A stretch of 64,000 nucleotides of DNA from Pontibacterium sinense (GCF_015209595.1 NZ_JADEYS010000006.1:124001-188000), one strand, 5' to 3'; numbered from the stretch's first letter, positions 34,002 through 44,879 are shown. Notes: generated from the sequence alone by a model not told the origin. Numbers and translations: made by a program.

Positions 34002-35102
34002 TCAATGCTCCCGGCTTTCGAAGTCGATGCGTGGGTCAACCAGCACATAGGTGATATCGCTGATCAGTTTCAGAATCAGGCCCAGCAACGTAAAGATATA
34101 GAGTGTGCCAAAAATGACCGGATAGTCGCGGTTGATAACGGATTCGTAACCCAGCAGTCCCAGTCCGTCGAGTGAGAAAATCACTTCTATTAGCATGGAG
34201 CCGGTGAAGAAAATACCGATCAGGGCGGATGGCATGCCCGCAATAATCAGCAGCATTGCGTTGCGGAAGACGTGTCCGTATAGCACCCGGTTTTCTGTGA
34301 GGCCTTTGGAGCGGGCAGTCAGCACATACTGTTTGTTAATCTCATCAAGGAAACTGTTTTTGGTCAGCATGGTGAGGGTGGCAAAACTGCCGATCACCGA
34401 CGCCAGCACCGGTAAGGAGATGTGCCAGAAGTAATCTTTTATTTGTCCCCACAGGGTGAGTTCATCGAAGTTGGACGATGTCAGCCCCCTGAGCGGGAAC
34501 CAGTCCCAGTATGTCCCACCGGCAAAGAGTACAATCAGCAGGATCGCAAACAAGAAGTTCGGAATTGCATAACCGATAATCACTGCGGTACTGGTCCAGA
34601 CATCAAACGAACTTCCGTCCCGTACGGCCTTGCGGATGCCCAACGGTATGGAGATCAGATAGGTGAGCAGGGTGGTCCAGAGGCCTAAAGAGATCGAGAC
34701 AGGGAGTTTTTCGACGATCAGATCGGTGACTTCTTTATCGCTGTATAAACTCTTTCCGAAGTCAAAAACCAGATAGCTACCCAGCATTTCGATATAGCGC
34801 TCGTGTGCGGGTTTATCAAAGCCATAGAGTTCTTCAATCTGGCGCACCAGCTCTGGGTCCAAACCACGGGCACCACGAGACTGGCTGTCTCCCCCGTTTG
34901 ATTGACTGCCATCGGAAGCGATATCCCCCGAACTTGTGCCGCCTACGCGGGCGGTGGCACCTACGTCTAGACCTTGAAGCTGAGCGATAGTCTGCTCAAC
35001 CGGGCCGCCGGGGGCGGCCTGTACGATGATGAAATTGATGGTAAGAATCCCCAGAAGCGTGGGGATGATGAGTAGCAGGCGTCGCAGTATATAAGCGGCC
35101 AT
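34002..35102 (-). CDS. yejB: peptide ABC transporter permease YejB
   Basis: A 366-residue inner-membrane permease of the DppB/YejB type. First TM is [19 protein letters not shown], then the motif GGPVEQ. A low-complexity Gly/Ser-rich insert (about 48-75) precedes the core. The EAA loop is [19 protein letters not shown]. The stop of yejA and the ATG overlap as TGATG, which indicates translational coupling. Confidence 0.93.
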   Translation of the reverse strand: MAAYILRRLLLIIPTLLGILTINFIIVQAAPGGPVEQTIAQLQGLDVGATARVGGTSSGDIASDGSQSNGGDSQSRGARGLDPELVRQIEELYGFDKPAHERYIEMLGSYLVFDFGKSLYSDKEVTDLIVEKLPVSISLGLWTTLLTYLISIPLGIRKAVRDGSSFDVWTSTAVIIGYAIPNFLFAILLIVLFAGGTYWDWFPLRGLTSSNFDELTLWGQIKDYFWHISLPVLASVIGSFATLTMLTKNSFLDEINKQYVLTARSKGLTENRVLYGHVFRNAMLLIIAGMPSALIGIFFTGSMLIEVIFSLDGLGLLGYESVINRDYPVIFGTLYIFTLLGLILKLISDITYVLVDPRIDFESREH

Positions 35103-36916
35103 CAATTATCCTTTGCTTTCATCGCATCCTGTGTGACCCACCAGGTATCAAAACCCAGTGCATAACGCGGCCGTTGTTCAGGCATAGCAAACTTTTTCCA
35201 GTAAGCGATGCGGTATTTATTGATGTGATACTGAGGAATCACGTAATGGTTCCATTGTAGTACACGGTCCAGCGCGCGGGTGCGCAGGACCAGCTGCTCA
35301 CGATCAGGTGCCTGGATCAGCTGTTCTACCAAGTAGTCTACGGCAGGATTTTGAATGCCGATGGTGTTGCGACTGCCGCTGCTATTGGCCATTTCAGAGT
35401 GCCAATAGTCTCGCTGTTCGTTGCCGGGTGAGCTTGATTGGCCAAAACTGCCCACGATGACATCGAAATCGAACGCACGGATGCGGTTGATATACTGAGA
35501 AACATCAATCACGCGGATGCTGGCCTTGATGCCCATCAGCTCAAGATTACGGATAAAGGGTGCCACAACTCGTTCAAAGGCGGGCTGCACCAATAACATC
35601 TCAAACGTAAACTGCTCACCGGTCTTATCGTTGATCAGCTTGTTGTTCTTCAGAGACCATCCAGCGTTGAGTAGCATTCGCTTTGCAGTACGCAATTGGC
35701 GGCGGATCTTGCCGTTTCCATCCGTAGTGGGTGCGCGATACACCTTGGTAAACACTTCGGCTGGCACCAGATCTTTTATAGGCTCCAGAATTTTAAGTTC
35801 TTCGGGTGTAGGCAGTTCGGTTGCTGCCATCTCCGAGTTAGAGAAGTAGCTGTGGGTGCGTGTGTATGCGTTATAGAAAATGGCGTTATTGGTCCATTCA
35901 AAATCAAAGGCGTAGGCCAGTGCTTCGCGGACTTTCGGATCTGAGAATTTATCGCGACGGGTGTTCAGCACAAAGGCTTGCATGCCGGTTGGGTTTTCAT
36001 GCACTAGCTCTTCAGCCACGGCTTTGCCGGAGGTGAACGCGTCACCGGTATAACCTGTGGCCCAGCGTTTAGAGCTGTTTTCCTGACGGAAGTCATATTC
36101 ACCCGCTTTGAAAGCTTCCAGTGCTACGGTGCCGTCGCGGTAGTAATCGTATACCAGCTCGCCAAAGTTATGCCGCCCAATGCTGACCGGCAGGTCCTTT
36201 CCCCAATACTCAGGGTTGCGTTTGAAGGTAACGCTGCGGCCGGGATCAAATCCACTGAGCGTATAAGGACCGGAGCCGATGGGGATGTCCAGGCTTGGTT
36301 TTGTGAAATCCCGTCCCTCCCAGTAATGTTTTGGCAGTACCGGTACTTCACCCACAATCAGCGCCAACTCGCGGTTCAAACTGTTTTTAAAGTTGAATTT
36401 GACGGTTTTGTCGTTGATTGCTTCGATGGTTTCAATATCAGCGAAATAGGCGCGATAAAAAGGGGAGCCTTGCTCGCGTAGCAGTTTAAAACTATGGATT
36501 ACGTCATCGGCGTTGACCGATTCGCCGTCGCTGAATTGGGCCTTGGGATTCAGATGGAACGTGATCCAGCTGCGGTCGTCTGCCACTTCCAGCTTCTCTG
36601 CGAGTAGGCCGTAGAGAGAAAAAGGCTCGTCTTGTGCGCGGCCAAGCAAGCTGTCGTATATCAATCCGACATCGTCAGCCACGGTACCTTTGATGATAAA
36701 CGGGTTAAAGCTATCAAAAGTGCCCAGCGACGATTGCACAACCCGTCCGCCTTTTGGCGCATCGGGGTTTACGTAGTCGAATTGAGTAAAGCCTTGTGGA
36801 TATTTAAGGTCTCCGTGCATGGCTATACCATGAGAAACCGTTGATGCTGCATTGGCGGTGGTGAGTAAAGCACCTGCAAGCAGGGCGCCAGCCAGAACTG
36901 TTTTAATAATTTTCAT
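35102..36916 (-). CDS. yejA: peptide ABC transporter substrate-binding protein YejA
   Basis: A 604-residue periplasmic binding protein of the SBP_bac_5 family, the same length as E. coli YejA. The signal peptide is [20 protein letters not shown], cleaved near ANA. Family features: [32 protein letters not shown], and [18 protein letters not shown]. YejA delivers peptides (in E. coli, microcin C) to YejBEF. It is first in the operon. A small membrane protein and mltD lie upstream, as in Pseudomonas. Confidence 0.94.
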   Translation of the reverse strand: MKIIKTVLAGALLAGALLTTANAASTVSHGIAMHGDLKYPQGFTQFDYVNPDAPKGGRVVQSSLGTFDSFNPFIIKGTVADDVGLIYDSLLGRAQDEPFSLYGLLAEKLEVADDRSWITFHLNPKAQFSDGESVNADDVIHSFKLLREQGSPFYRAYFADIETIEAINDKTVKFNFKNSLNRELALIVGEVPVLPKHYWEGRDFTKPSLDIPIGSGPYTLSGFDPGRSVTFKRNPEYWGKDLPVSIGRHNFGELVYDYYRDGTVALEAFKAGEYDFRQENSSKRWATGYTGDAFTSGKAVAEELVHENPTGMQAFVLNTRRDKFSDPKVREALAYAFDFEWTNNAIFYNAYTRTHSYFSNSEMAATELPTPEELKILEPIKDLVPAEVFTKVYRAPTTDGNGKIRRQLRTAKRMLLNAGWSLKNNKLINDKTGEQFTFEMLLVQPAFERVVAPFIRNLELMGIKASIRVIDVSQYINRIRAFDFDVIVGSFGQSSSPGNEQRDYWHSEMANSSGSRNTIGIQNPAVDYLVEQLIQAPDREQLVLRTRALDRVLQWNHYVIPQYHINKYRIAYWKKFAMPEQRPRYALGFDTWWVTQDAMKAKDN

Positions 36917-37003
36917 CTGTGATCCGTCACCCTGAAGGGATAATAGCTATTTATATCAGCCACTTGCAGCTTTCGCCAGTTGCCTCTTCATTCGGACAGA
37001 TGA

Positions 37004-37252
37004 TTATCGGCTTTGTTCAAACTCGTTTGCATCGTTTGTGAGGTGTTCCTGATACAGTTTGCGTGGCACTCCATCGCTCTTCAGGCCTTCAAGTTTGTTC
37101 TGCAAAAACTGCAGTTTATCGCTGTCATCGCCCGCCAGTCCCTTGATCAGGTCCTGATCCATCCAGTTGCGAATTTTCTTGAAAAGCACCAGCTTAAATA
37201 TGATAGCCAGCGCTGTAGACACAACAATGATAACAATAGCGGTAGCGTCCAT
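37004..37252 (-). CDS. small single-TM protein of unknown function
   Basis: An 82-residue protein with one N-terminal membrane helix (about 4-25, AIVIIVVSTALAIIFKLVLF) followed by a charged, probably helical cytoplasmic part ending DANEFEQSR. It starts 9 nt after the mltD stop on the same strand, so it is most likely translated from the mltD message. I do not recognise a named family. A helper of the lytic transglycosylase or an envelope stress protein are possible, but unsupported. Confidence 0.65.
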   Translation of the reverse strand: MDATAIVIIVVSTALAIIFKLVLFKKIRNWMDQDLIKGLAGDDSDKLQFLQNKLEGLKSDGVPRKLYQEHLTNDANEFEQSR

Positions 37253-37261
37253 GGATTCGCC

Positions 37262-38872
37262 TTAATTGGATTGAGTCACGTCAACGTGAAGTGTGAGACG
37301 CTGACCGGGTTTTAGAATTCTGTGCTTTTCAAGGTCGTTCCATGTAAGGATGCTTTTGACGCTGACATTAAAACGACTGGCGATACGTGACAGAGAATCT
37401 CCACTTCTGACGACGTAGCCCACCTTGCGGATAACGCCCTGACTAACGGCGCTGGCGGAAGTTTTACGGTCTTTCCAGATAATCAGGGTTTTACCGACTG
37501 CAAGTGGATCTCCTGGCGCCATGTTGTTCCAGCTTGCGAGTTGGCGTACCCCTACTTTGTGTTTGCGGGAGATAGACCAGAAGCTTTCGCCGTTCTTAAC
37601 CTTGTGCTTTGTTTTACTACGATTGGTTTGTCGCGAGATCTTTTCCTGCTTGCGGTTCATACGCTGAGCCTGACTCATGACGTAAGCGCTTGAGTGCTGG
37701 CTGGCCGTGGGAACCAGCAAGGTTTTTCCCGCACGAATATTATTGTTCTTTAAGTTATTCGCCGTGCGCACAATGGTGACGGTAGTGCGATATTGCTTGG
37801 CAATCCCGATCAGTGACTCACCGGCTTTGATCTTGTGCCGTGCCCATTTCACGCGTTGGTCCGCAGGTAGTGCGGCCAAATTGTTTTCAAACTGAGCGGC
37901 ATTAGTCACGGGAATCAACAGACGGTGGGGGCCTTGTGGGTCCGTTGCCCAACGGTTAAACCCTGGGTTTAGCTGATACAGCTCCTGTGCACTGATACCT
38001 GCCAGATCCGCGGCCTGCGCCAGATCTATCTGGGACTCGGTGGCAATTTGGGTAAAGTAAGGGGTGTTTTCTATAGGGGGGATCGTTACCCCGTGTTGTT
38101 CTGGTGCGCTAAACACTTTGGCGATAGCCAAAAGCTTTGGCACGTAGGCTTCTGTCTCCGCAGGCAGGTTTAGAGACCAGAAGTCAGTCGGTTTGCCCTT
38201 GCGGCGATTTTTCTTCATGGCGAGAGAGACCGTACCTCCGCCTGCATTGTATGCGGCGAGGGCGAGTTCCCAGTCATCAAAGCGTTTATGCAGTTGCTGC
38301 AGGTAGGTTAGGGCGGCATCCGTAGAGGCGATGATGTCTCGACGTCCGTCATACCACCAGGTCTTCTTCAGGCCAAAATATTTTCCGGTCGATGGGATGA
38401 ACTGCCAGGCGCCAGCGGCACGACCATGAGAGTATGCGAACGGATCATACGCACTTTCGACAATGGGCAGTAATGCAAGCTCGGCGGGCAGACCACGTTT
38501 GATCGTCTCGTTCAGTACATAGTAGTAATAGCGAGATGCGCGTTTCACGACACGATTAATATAGCGTGGATGTTTTGCAAACCAGATAACCTGAGCGTCT
38601 ATGCGAGCGTTGCTACGTGCATGATCGAATGCAAAGTGATCGCGGGTGAGATCCCACAGATCGTCGCGTTTCACAACCTGTCGCACGACAGGCTTGCCAT
38701 CTTTGATATATACCTGTTGATGCGTCAATGTTTGTTGCTGGATGCTTTGCTCTGCATTCGCCGTGGTGTTGCTGTCTGAATTCGATGGCGTTTTTTGGGG
38801 AAGTAACTGACACCCGGTAAGGGCAACAGACCCGACAAGGGCCACTACAATTGCTTTAATATATGGAGTCAT
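37262..38872 (-). CDS. mltD: membrane-bound lytic murein transglycosylase D
   Basis: A 536-residue outer-membrane lipoprotein. The lipobox is LTGC (about 18-21). The SLT domain has the catalytic Glu in LPIVESAYDPFAYS and GAWQFIPSTGKYFGL, with YNAGGGTV further on. Three LysM repeats at the C-terminus (HKIKAGESL, HKVKNGESF, YVVRSGDSL) bind peptidoglycan. It cleaves the glycan strand to 1,6-anhydro products. Synteny with gloB, methyltransferase, rnhA and dnaQ downstream matches Pseudomonas. Confidence 0.95.
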   Translation of the reverse strand: MTPYIKAIVVALVGSVALTGCQLLPQKTPSNSDSNTTANAEQSIQQQTLTHQQVYIKDGKPVVRQVVKRDDLWDLTRDHFAFDHARSNARIDAQVIWFAKHPRYINRVVKRASRYYYYVLNETIKRGLPAELALLPIVESAYDPFAYSHGRAAGAWQFIPSTGKYFGLKKTWWYDGRRDIIASTDAALTYLQQLHKRFDDWELALAAYNAGGGTVSLAMKKNRRKGKPTDFWSLNLPAETEAYVPKLLAIAKVFSAPEQHGVTIPPIENTPYFTQIATESQIDLAQAADLAGISAQELYQLNPGFNRWATDPQGPHRLLIPVTNAAQFENNLAALPADQRVKWARHKIKAGESLIGIAKQYRTTVTIVRTANNLKNNNIRAGKTLLVPTASQHSSAYVMSQAQRMNRKQEKISRQTNRSKTKHKVKNGESFWSISRKHKVGVRQLASWNNMAPGDPLAVGKTLIIWKDRKTSASAVSQGVIRKVGYVVRSGDSLSRIASRFNVSVKSILTWNDLEKHRILKPGQRLTLHVDVTQSN

Positions 38873-39060
38873 GTGTTCCCGCTATAGACAAAAAACTGGC
38901 ATGGTCGTTAAAAATTAATAGGGTATTGAAGCCGTCTCACCGAGTATAAAACTGCCCGGATTTTTAAATCTTAACGGGGCATTCTAGGGAGCTGGAAATG
39001 GAGGGTCAACTGGCGTGTTTGTATAATGTGATCTGGTTCTGGCTATCGTTTTGGGAAATA

Positions 39061-39096
39061 GGTAACTGCCGACAACGGTTGTGGTCGGAAGTTACC
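39061..39096 (-). terminator. hairpin downstream of gloB
   Basis: GGTAACTGCCGAC (39061-39073) pairs with GTCGG-A-AGTTACC (39084-39096), a 12-bp stem with one mismatch, 15 nt beyond the gloB stop. On the (-) strand only TATTTCCC follows, so the U-run is poor. Confidence 0.55.
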
Positions 39097-39110
39097 CTAA
39101 GAAGTGCTGA

Positions 39111-39884
39111 TCAGAACTGGTTTTTCCATTCGCGGACTGCGGTAAATACGTCCAGTTCAGTGTTTAAGGCACGGCCGCTGAAATCACTGGCGGTGCGAAT
39201 AACTGTATCGGAGTCAGTACGTAAAAATGGATTGATTCGGCGTTCCTGTGCGATAGATGTTGGCAGGGTGGGTTTGTCAGCTTCTCGCAACTGATAACAG
39301 GTGCTCAGCGTTGCTTCGATATCAGTGTTATCCGGCTCTACGGCAGCGGCAAACTTCAGGTTGGCCATAGAATACTCATGCGTGCAGTAAATCTCAGTGG
39401 TATCTGGCAGGGTCTTGAAATAGGCCATGGCGTCAAACATCTGGGACGGTGTACCCTCAAAAATACGGCCGCAGCCTGCTAGAAACAGCGTGTCACCACA
39501 GAAAATCTGAGGTGTATCTGCTGCGCTAAAATAAGAGATATGATCCAGCGTATGACCCGGTATTGCACGAATTTCAAGTGGGCGCCCGAAGAGATTTATT
39601 GTCGCACCGTCTGCAAGTGTGTGAGTAATGCCTGAGAACTGGCAATCTTCAGGGCCGTAAACCGGAACATCAAATTCAGCGCGCAGTGCCTGGATGCCTC
39701 CGGTGTGGTCATGATGGTGATGAGTGACCAGAATAGCGGCCAACTGCAAGTTATTGTCACGCAGATAGTTTTCGACGGGTGTCGCGTCGCCGGGATCAAC
39801 AACGGCGATCTGGTTTTGGCCTGCGACCGAGAGTGCCCATATATAGTTATCGTTGAAAGCCGGGATCGGTGTTACGTCGAACAT
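39111..39884 (-). CDS. gloB: hydroxyacylglutathione hydrolase (glyoxalase II)
   Basis: A 257-residue binuclear metallo-beta-lactamase-fold enzyme that hydrolyses S-lactoylglutathione to lactate and glutathione. The metal site is THHHHDHTGG; further ligands lie in IPGHTLDH, FCGDTLFLAGCGR and CTHEYS. The C-terminal glyoxalase-II helical domain is present. Length fits. ATG has GAGG six bases upstream. It is divergent from the methyltransferase-rnhA-dnaQ genes, as in Pseudomonas. Confidence 0.95.
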   Translation of the reverse strand: MFDVTPIPAFNDNYIWALSVAGQNQIAVVDPGDATPVENYLRDNNLQLAAILVTHHHHDHTGGIQALRAEFDVPVYGPEDCQFSGITHTLADGATINLFGRPLEIRAIPGHTLDHISYFSAADTPQIFCGDTLFLAGCGRIFEGTPSQMFDAMAYFKTLPDTTEIYCTHEYSMANLKFAAAVEPDNTDIEATLSTCYQLREADKPTLPTSIAQERRINPFLRTDSDTVIRTASDFSGRALNTELDVFTAVREWKNQF

Positions 39885-39984
39885 AGAAAAACCTCAATGA
39901 TAAAAGCCAGTTACTATTACTTTATAATAATCTGCAATGTTAAAGTAGCCGTTAAGAATGATCGGTTTTGATCGGAGCAAGTGA

Positions 39985-40788
39985 ATGAGTTTTCAATCAC
40001 AACCTCCCCTGAAAGTTATGACGCCTGACTTGAAGGCGTGGTTCGATTCAGAGGTCGGGCGCGAATTGCTAGAAGCAGAATCCGCACTGATATCTCGCAT
40101 ATTACCAACGCTGTTTGGTTATCATCTGGTGCAGATCGGTGTGGACTCTCGTATCTGTTTGTATGACGAAAGTCCTGTGCGGAATAAGTTTGTTGTTGTG
40201 CCCGCGTTAGCGTTGGGTCTGGCTGATAACTGTGTCGTTGCAGATAGTAGTGAACTACCTTTTGAGCAACACAGCGTGGATGTGGTGATACTGCATCACG
40301 CGTTGGATTTTGCGCAAAGCCCGCATCAGGTATTACGTGAGGCGGCGAGGATACTACGGCCGGGTGGGCACATGTTAGTCGTGGGCTTTAACCCATCAAG
40401 CTTATGGGGATTATACCGGCGTTTTAAGGGTAAACAGCCTAAGGCGCCGTGGAATGGGCACTTTATCAGTCATCGACGCCTGTCGGACTGGTTTCAGTTG
40501 CTGGAGTTGACCGAGCTTAAACGACGTTCAGAGTACTTCCTCGCGCCGTTTGAGAACGAAAAGTGGCGCAAGCGCTGTTGTGTTTTTGAAAGGTGGGGGC
40601 ATCGTGCTTTTAAAGAGCGCGGTGCTTTTACTTTGATGCTTGCGCGTAAAGATGTGGCGGGAATGACGCCAATTAAAGAAGAGAGAGCCCGTGGCCGTCT
40701 GATTAATCTGCCGGTAGCGGAGCCGAGTGTTCGGGGACAAATTAGTGAAGGTCGTTCAGATCTATACCGACGGCGCCTGCAAAGGTAA
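39985..40788 (+). CDS. class I SAM-dependent methyltransferase-like protein
   Basis: A 267-residue protein of the Methyltransf_11 type. The recognisable part is [20 protein letters not shown] followed by [20 protein letters not shown]. The usual glycine-rich SAM loop is degenerate (LVQIGVDSR), which may alter cofactor binding. The gene conserved next to rnhA in Pseudomonas (PA1814) is similar in position. Its 3' end overlaps rnhA by 44 nt in another frame. The substrate is unknown. Ribosome site GGAG is eight bases before the ATG. Confidence 0.82.
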   Translation: MSFQSQPPLKVMTPDLKAWFDSEVGRELLEAESALISRILPTLFGYHLVQIGVDSRICLYDESPVRNKFVVVPALALGLADNCVVADSSELPFEQHSVDVVILHHALDFAQSPHQVLREAARILRPGGHMLVVGFNPSSLWGLYRRFKGKQPKAPWNGHFISHRRLSDWFQLLELTELKRRSEYFLAPFENEKWRKRCCVFERWGHRAFKERGAFTLMLARKDVAGMTPIKEERARGRLINLPVAEPSVRGQISEGRSDLYRRRLQR

Positions 40789-41179
40789 TCCTGGCCCGGG
40801 TGGCTGGGGGGCCGTGCTTCAATACGGAGATCAGGAAAAGCAGTTGTTTGGTGGTGAAGATAACACGACCAACAACCGCATGGAGCTGATGGCTGCAATT
40901 GAAGCACTGGCAGCGCTTAAGCGTACCTGCGAAGTTAAATTGACGACGGATTCCCAGTATGTCCGAAAAGGGATTACTGAATGGATGAAGAACTGGAAGC
41001 GTAACGGTTGGAAAACGGCTGCGAAAAAGCCTGTTAAGAATGCTGATCTTTGGCAGCGTCTGGATGAAGAGGTGCAGCGTCACTCAGTGGAATGGCACTG
41101 GGTCAAAGGGCATAGCGGTCATCCGGGGAACGAGTTGGCCGATGATTTGGCCAACCGTGGTGCAGCAAAATACATGTAA
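40745..41179 (+). CDS. rnhA: ribonuclease HI
   Basis: A 144-residue nuclease that cleaves RNA in RNA-DNA hybrids. The catalytic residues sit in [28 protein letters not shown] and [10 protein letters not shown] place the start at GTG 40745 ([10 protein letters not shown]) because GGGGA lies seven bases upstream and this fits the family N-terminus; an in-frame GTG at 40727 is less likely. It overlaps the methyltransferase gene and is followed 9 nt later by dnaQ. Confidence 0.94.
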   Translation: MKVVQIYTDGACKGNPGPGGWGAVLQYGDQEKQLFGGEDNTTNNRMELMAAIEALAALKRTCEVKLTTDSQYVRKGITEWMKNWKRNGWKTAAKKPVKNADLWQRLDEEVQRHSVEWHWVKGHSGHPGNELADDLANRGAAKYM

Positions 41180-41188
41180 GGCGAAAGA

Positions 41189-41914
41189 ATGCGACAGATT
41201 GTACTGGATACCGAAACAACGGGTCTTGAGCCAAAGGAAGGGCACAATATTATCGAGATAGGTTGTGTCGAGATGGATAACCGTCGACTCACCGGTCGAA
41301 CGTATCATCAATATATTAAGCCTGATCGCGATATTGAAGAAGAAGCGATTGCTGTTCACGGTATTACCAATGAATCTTTGGTGGATAAGCCGAAGTTTGC
41401 GGAGATTACCGAGGAATTTATCGAGTTCATTCGCGGTGCGAATCTGGTTATCCACAACGCTGCGTTTGACGTTGGCTTTATCGATAAAGAGCTAGAGCGC
41501 AACGGTTATCCAGAACGGGTAGCGGATATCTGTACGGTGACTGACTCGCTGAAGCTGGCGAGGGAGAAACACCCGGGCCAGAAGAATAACCTCGATGCGC
41601 TGTGCCGTCGTTACGGCATCGATAACTCGCATCGTGAGCTGCATGGCGCATTGCTTGACTCTGAGATCCTTGCTGACGTGTACCTGATGATGACGGGTGG
41701 TCAGACGTCGTTAGTGCTGGGGCATGAAGGGGATGACGGTGTCGGTGGTGTTGGCGGTATTCGTCGAGTAGAAGGCGATCACTGGGAGTTGACCGTGCCG
41801 CGCGCTAATGACGAAGAGCAAGCTGCCCATGAGGCCTTTCTGGCATTGCTGGATAAAAAGAGTGGTGGCGGGTGTTTGTGGCTGAAGGGCGAAGACGATA
41901 GCACGGTGCACTAG
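41189..41914 (+). CDS. dnaQ: DNA polymerase III epsilon subunit (3'-5' exonuclease)
   Basis: A 241-residue DEDDh exonuclease giving proofreading to the replicase. Exo I: LDTETTGLEP; Exo II: HNAAFDVGFID; Exo III: HGALLDSEILADVY. The C-terminal tail after about residue 180 is flexible and would hold the polymerase (alpha) contact. It is the last gene before a strong bidirectional terminator. Gene order rnhA-dnaQ is conserved across proteobacteria. Confidence 0.96.
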   Translation: MRQIVLDTETTGLEPKEGHNIIEIGCVEMDNRRLTGRTYHQYIKPDRDIEEEAIAVHGITNESLVDKPKFAEITEEFIEFIRGANLVIHNAAFDVGFIDKELERNGYPERVADICTVTDSLKLAREKHPGQKNNLDALCRRYGIDNSHRELHGALLDSEILADVYLMMTGGQTSLVLGHEGDDGVGGVGGIRRVEGDHWELTVPRANDEEQAAHEAFLALLDKKSGGGCLWLKGEDDSTVH

Positions 41915-41935
41915 TTAAATATCAGTTACAGAAAA

Positions 41936-41965
41936 CAAAAAAGCAGGCCGAAGCCTGCTTTTTTA
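41936..41965. terminator. bidirectional terminator between dnaQ and nhaB
   Basis: AAAAAGCAGGC-CGAA-GCCTGCTTTTTT forms a perfect stem with A-run and T-run on either side, so it works for dnaQ (+) and nhaB (-). Confidence 0.9.
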
Positions 41966-41983
41966 TTTTCCGGAATCAGTGGC

Positions 41984-43489
41984 TTACAGTGTGTTGTAAA
42001 CCGCGATGAAGCCAACAAAACTCATCACCATGGTGTATGGCAGAGCCATCCAAACCATCTTGCCGTATGACAAGCGAATCAGTGGTGCCAGCGCCGACGT
42101 CAGCAGGAACAGGAATGCGGCCTGTCCGTTTGGTGTCGCAACACTTGGGATGTTGGTGCCGGTGTTGATCGCAATGGCCAGTGCTTCGAAGTGTTCGCGG
42201 GTGATAGTACCTGCGTTCTGTGCAGCAACAACTTCGTTGATATACACAGTAGCCACAAACACATTGTCACTGATAGCTGATAGTAAACCGTTTGCTGCGA
42301 AGAAAATCGCAGGCTGAATCTCAGGATCCAAAGCCAATACGGCTGCAATAATCGGCTGGAACAGGTGCTGATCATGAATGACCGATACCACGGCGAAGAA
42401 AACAACCAGCAGCGCGGTGAAAGGCAGGGCCTCTTCAAACGCTTTACCAATCTGATGTTCTTCGACGATGCCGTTAAACGCAGTTAGTAGGACAATAATT
42501 GTCAGACCAATCAGGCCAACTTCTGCCAGATGGAAAGCCAGTGCGAAGATCAGGAAGAGTGCTACAACACCCTGAACCAGAAGCATGGCAGAATCGCGCA
42601 AGGTGCGTTTCTTGTCTTGTTCCACTGCAAAATCTTCCAGAATCGAGCGTACGTTGGTTGGCAGCTCGGCACCGTAGTCAAAGATTTTGGCTTTTTCCAG
42701 AAGGGCGCAGGTGATCAGGCCGGCAACCAGTACCGGCATGGTGATAGGTGCCATCAGCAAGAAGAACTCGATGAAATCCCAGCCCGTTTTCTGTGCGATC
42801 AGCAGGTTTTGTGGTTCACCCACCAATGTACATACACCACCCAGTGCTGTACCAACTGCGCCGTGCATCAGCAGGCTACGCAGGAAGCGTCGGAATTGGA
42901 TCAGATCTTCGTGATGTGCTGCACGGATCTCTTCATCTGTGGCGTGATCGTGGTCTGCGTGAGCGTATGGTTTACCTGAAGCTACCTTATGATAGACAGA
43001 ATAGAAGCCAACACCTACGCTGATCAGAACCGCTGTTACAGTCAATGCGTCCAGGAACGCAGATAGGAACGCAGCGGAAAATGAAAAGAGCAGCGAAAGA
43101 TAAATTTTGGAGCGAACTTTGAGCAGTATTTTGGTAAATCCCCAAAGTAGCATGCTCTTCATGAAGTAGATGCCTGCGACCATAAACATCAGCAGCAAAA
43201 TTACTTCAAGGTTAGATTCGATCTCGTGTGAAACGGTAGCAGGGCTTGTGAGGCCGATAACTACGGCTTCCAGCGCCAACAAACCACCCGGTTGCAACGG
43301 ATAACACTTAAGCGCGAGTGCAAGTGTGAAAATGAACTCAAAGATCAGCAGCCAGCCAGTTACGACAGGGCCCACGGTATAGAGCAAGATCGGATTAAGA
43401 ATCAGGAATCCGATAATGGCCTGTTTGTACCACATGGGCGAATTTCCGAGGAAATTGCGAACCAAAGCCTGGGTTAGCGTGTTGGTCAT
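41984..43489 (-). CDS. nhaB: Na+/H+ antiporter NhaB
   Basis: A 501-residue inner-membrane antiporter with roughly a dozen hydrophobic segments. Family features: [20 protein letters not shown] at the N-terminus, [30 protein letters not shown] and [20 protein letters not shown]. It extrudes Na+ in exchange for protons and protects against sodium and alkaline pH, fitting the Na+-NQR-based energetics of this organism. A GC-rich stem lies in its upstream leader (43549-43571). It is divergent from nudC. Confidence 0.95.
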   Translation of the reverse strand: MTNTLTQALVRNFLGNSPMWYKQAIIGFLILNPILLYTVGPVVTGWLLIFEFIFTLALALKCYPLQPGGLLALEAVVIGLTSPATVSHEIESNLEVILLLMFMVAGIYFMKSMLLWGFTKILLKVRSKIYLSLLFSFSAAFLSAFLDALTVTAVLISVGVGFYSVYHKVASGKPYAHADHDHATDEEIRAAHHEDLIQFRRFLRSLLMHGAVGTALGGVCTLVGEPQNLLIAQKTGWDFIEFFLLMAPITMPVLVAGLITCALLEKAKIFDYGAELPTNVRSILEDFAVEQDKKRTLRDSAMLLVQGVVALFLIFALAFHLAEVGLIGLTIIVLLTAFNGIVEEHQIGKAFEEALPFTALLVVFFAVVSVIHDQHLFQPIIAAVLALDPEIQPAIFFAANGLLSAISDNVFVATVYINEVVAAQNAGTITREHFEALAIAINTGTNIPSVATPNGQAAFLFLLTSALAPLIRLSYGKMVWMALPYTMVMSFVGFIAVYNTL

Positions 43490-43548
43490 TTATTTCTCTT
43501 CCTATGCGAGAACACTTAGTTATGTTTAATTTGAAGTCGGCAAACGGC

Positions 43549-43571
43549 AGGTGGCCTATCAGTTGCCACCT
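43549..43571 (-). repeat. 7-bp inverted repeat in the nhaB leader region
   Basis: AGGTGGC (43549-43555) and GCCACCT (43565-43571) flank nine bases. It lies 60-82 nt upstream of the nhaB start. Ion-responsive RNA elements are known before Na+/H+ antiporter genes, but I cannot match one here. Confidence 0.35.
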
Positions 43572-43722
43572 AAAATCAAAAGGGTATTAATATGTAAAAA
43601 AACCAATTTGGTCGTGGGTAAGTAGGGGAAAACCCTATATATGATACAGGTTTATAAGCATTTTCTTAAAAAAAATCATATTAATTTTTGGGATAAGCTA
43701 ATAATGCAAATAGGGCTGCAGC

Positions 43723-44505
43723 GTGAAAACTGAATATCTCGTAGTAGAAAACGGTCGTTTGGTTGGTAATGAGCAAGGCGTGCTTCGTTGTGATGAAAAT
43801 ACAGCGAAGCTATTGCGTCGCAAATCAAAAGCCGAATACCCCGTAGGTGAATATAAGGGAATTAGGTATCGTCTTATTTTGATTGAGGCTAATGAATCGG
43901 ACGATCTGTTAAATGAATGTGTTGAGCGTTGGGGATTGAGGCGCTTACTGGCGGCTGCTGACGATGAAGAGATGTACGGATTGCTATCGCGGGCATCGCA
44001 GATTGCAACCTGGCATGCTAATCATCGTTTCTGTCCTCGCTGTGCGACAGTATTGACACCACACAAGGATGATCTGGCGCTGGAGTGTGTCAGTTGCAGG
44101 CTTGTGCAGTATCCACGTATTTCTCCGTGCATCATCGTGTTGGTTCGCAATGGAGAGCGTTGCCTGTTGGCTCATGCTGCGCATTTTGATGAAAAGCGGT
44201 ATAGCACGTTGGCAGGTTTCATTGAGGCAGGAGAGACGGCGGAGGCAGCTGTTGCGCGCGAAGTGATGGAAGAGGTAGGTATAAAAGTAGGAAACGTGAC
44301 CTATCACTGCAGCCAGTCGTGGCCATTTCCTCATTCATTGATGCTGGGTTACTTTGCCGATTATGAGGCGGGTGACATCGTCCCTGATGGTGTTGAGATT
44401 CTGGACGCGCAGTGGTTCGACCAAAATACTCTGCCATCTATTCCCCCGTCATTTACAATTGCTCGAAAATTGATCGATCATTTTTTCGCGGAATTGGCAG
44501 ATTAA
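43723..44505 (+). CDS. nudC: NAD(+) diphosphatase / NAD-capped RNA decapping hydrolase
   Basis: A 260-residue Nudix hydrolase. A four-cysteine zinc site (CPRCATVL ... CVSC) precedes the Nudix box GFIEAGETAEAAVAREVMEE, and SQPWPFPHSLM in the family is here SQSWPFPHSLM. It cleaves NADH/NAD+ and removes NAD caps from RNA. The start is GTG 43723 by reading frame; a nearby ATG at 43704 is out of frame. The length matches E. coli NudC (257). Confidence 0.94.
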   Translation: MKTEYLVVENGRLVGNEQGVLRCDENTAKLLRRKSKAEYPVGEYKGIRYRLILIEANESDDLLNECVERWGLRRLLAAADDEEMYGLLSRASQIATWHANHRFCPRCATVLTPHKDDLALECVSCRLVQYPRISPCIIVLVRNGERCLLAHAAHFDEKRYSTLAGFIEAGETAEAAVAREVMEEVGIKVGNVTYHCSQSWPFPHSLMLGYFADYEAGDIVPDGVEILDAQWFDQNTLPSIPPSFTIARKLIDHFFAELAD

Positions 44506-44546
44506 TGTTTGGGGAGGGGGCTTGTTGATAGCCCCCACTGGAATAA

Positions 44547-44879
44547 TCAGCTTTGTTTGTCTTTCGTAAACAATTTGCCCAGTTTTGTTGCCAGTATCAC
44601 ATTGCCTTCTGCACGTAGTCGTCCTTTTAAGAAAGCGCTCATACCATCCGTTGTACCTGTTACGACATCGATGACTGTCTCAGAATCCATGATCAGGGTG
44701 ATGTTTGGGTCTGGATGTTCGCCTTTTTCAACTGTGCAGGTGCCGTCATCGATCTGGATGTTAAAGTCATCCCCATCTTCAATCACAAACTGAAATACTG
44801 CTGCAAAGTCTTTCGCGTTGTCGGCAACAAAACGGCTTGGGAGTTTTTCGATAACGCGTTCAACAGTGATATTGGTCAT
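44547..44879 (-). CDS. SCP2 sterol-binding domain protein
   Basis: A 110-residue single-domain protein of the SCP2 type: FQFVIEDGDDFNIQIDDGTC, DPNITLIMDSETVIDVVTG and LRAEGNVILATKLGKLF. SCP2 proteins have a hydrophobic cavity for acyl chains or lipids; in bacteria the role is unclear. Cytoplasmic, with no signal. The ribosome site is weak. It is convergent with nudC and divergent from sohB. Confidence 0.9.
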   Translation of the reverse strand: MTNITVERVIEKLPSRFVADNAKDFAAVFQFVIEDGDDFNIQIDDGTCTVEKGEHPDPNITLIMDSETVIDVVTGTTDGMSAFLKGRLRAEGNVILATKLGKLFTKDKQS

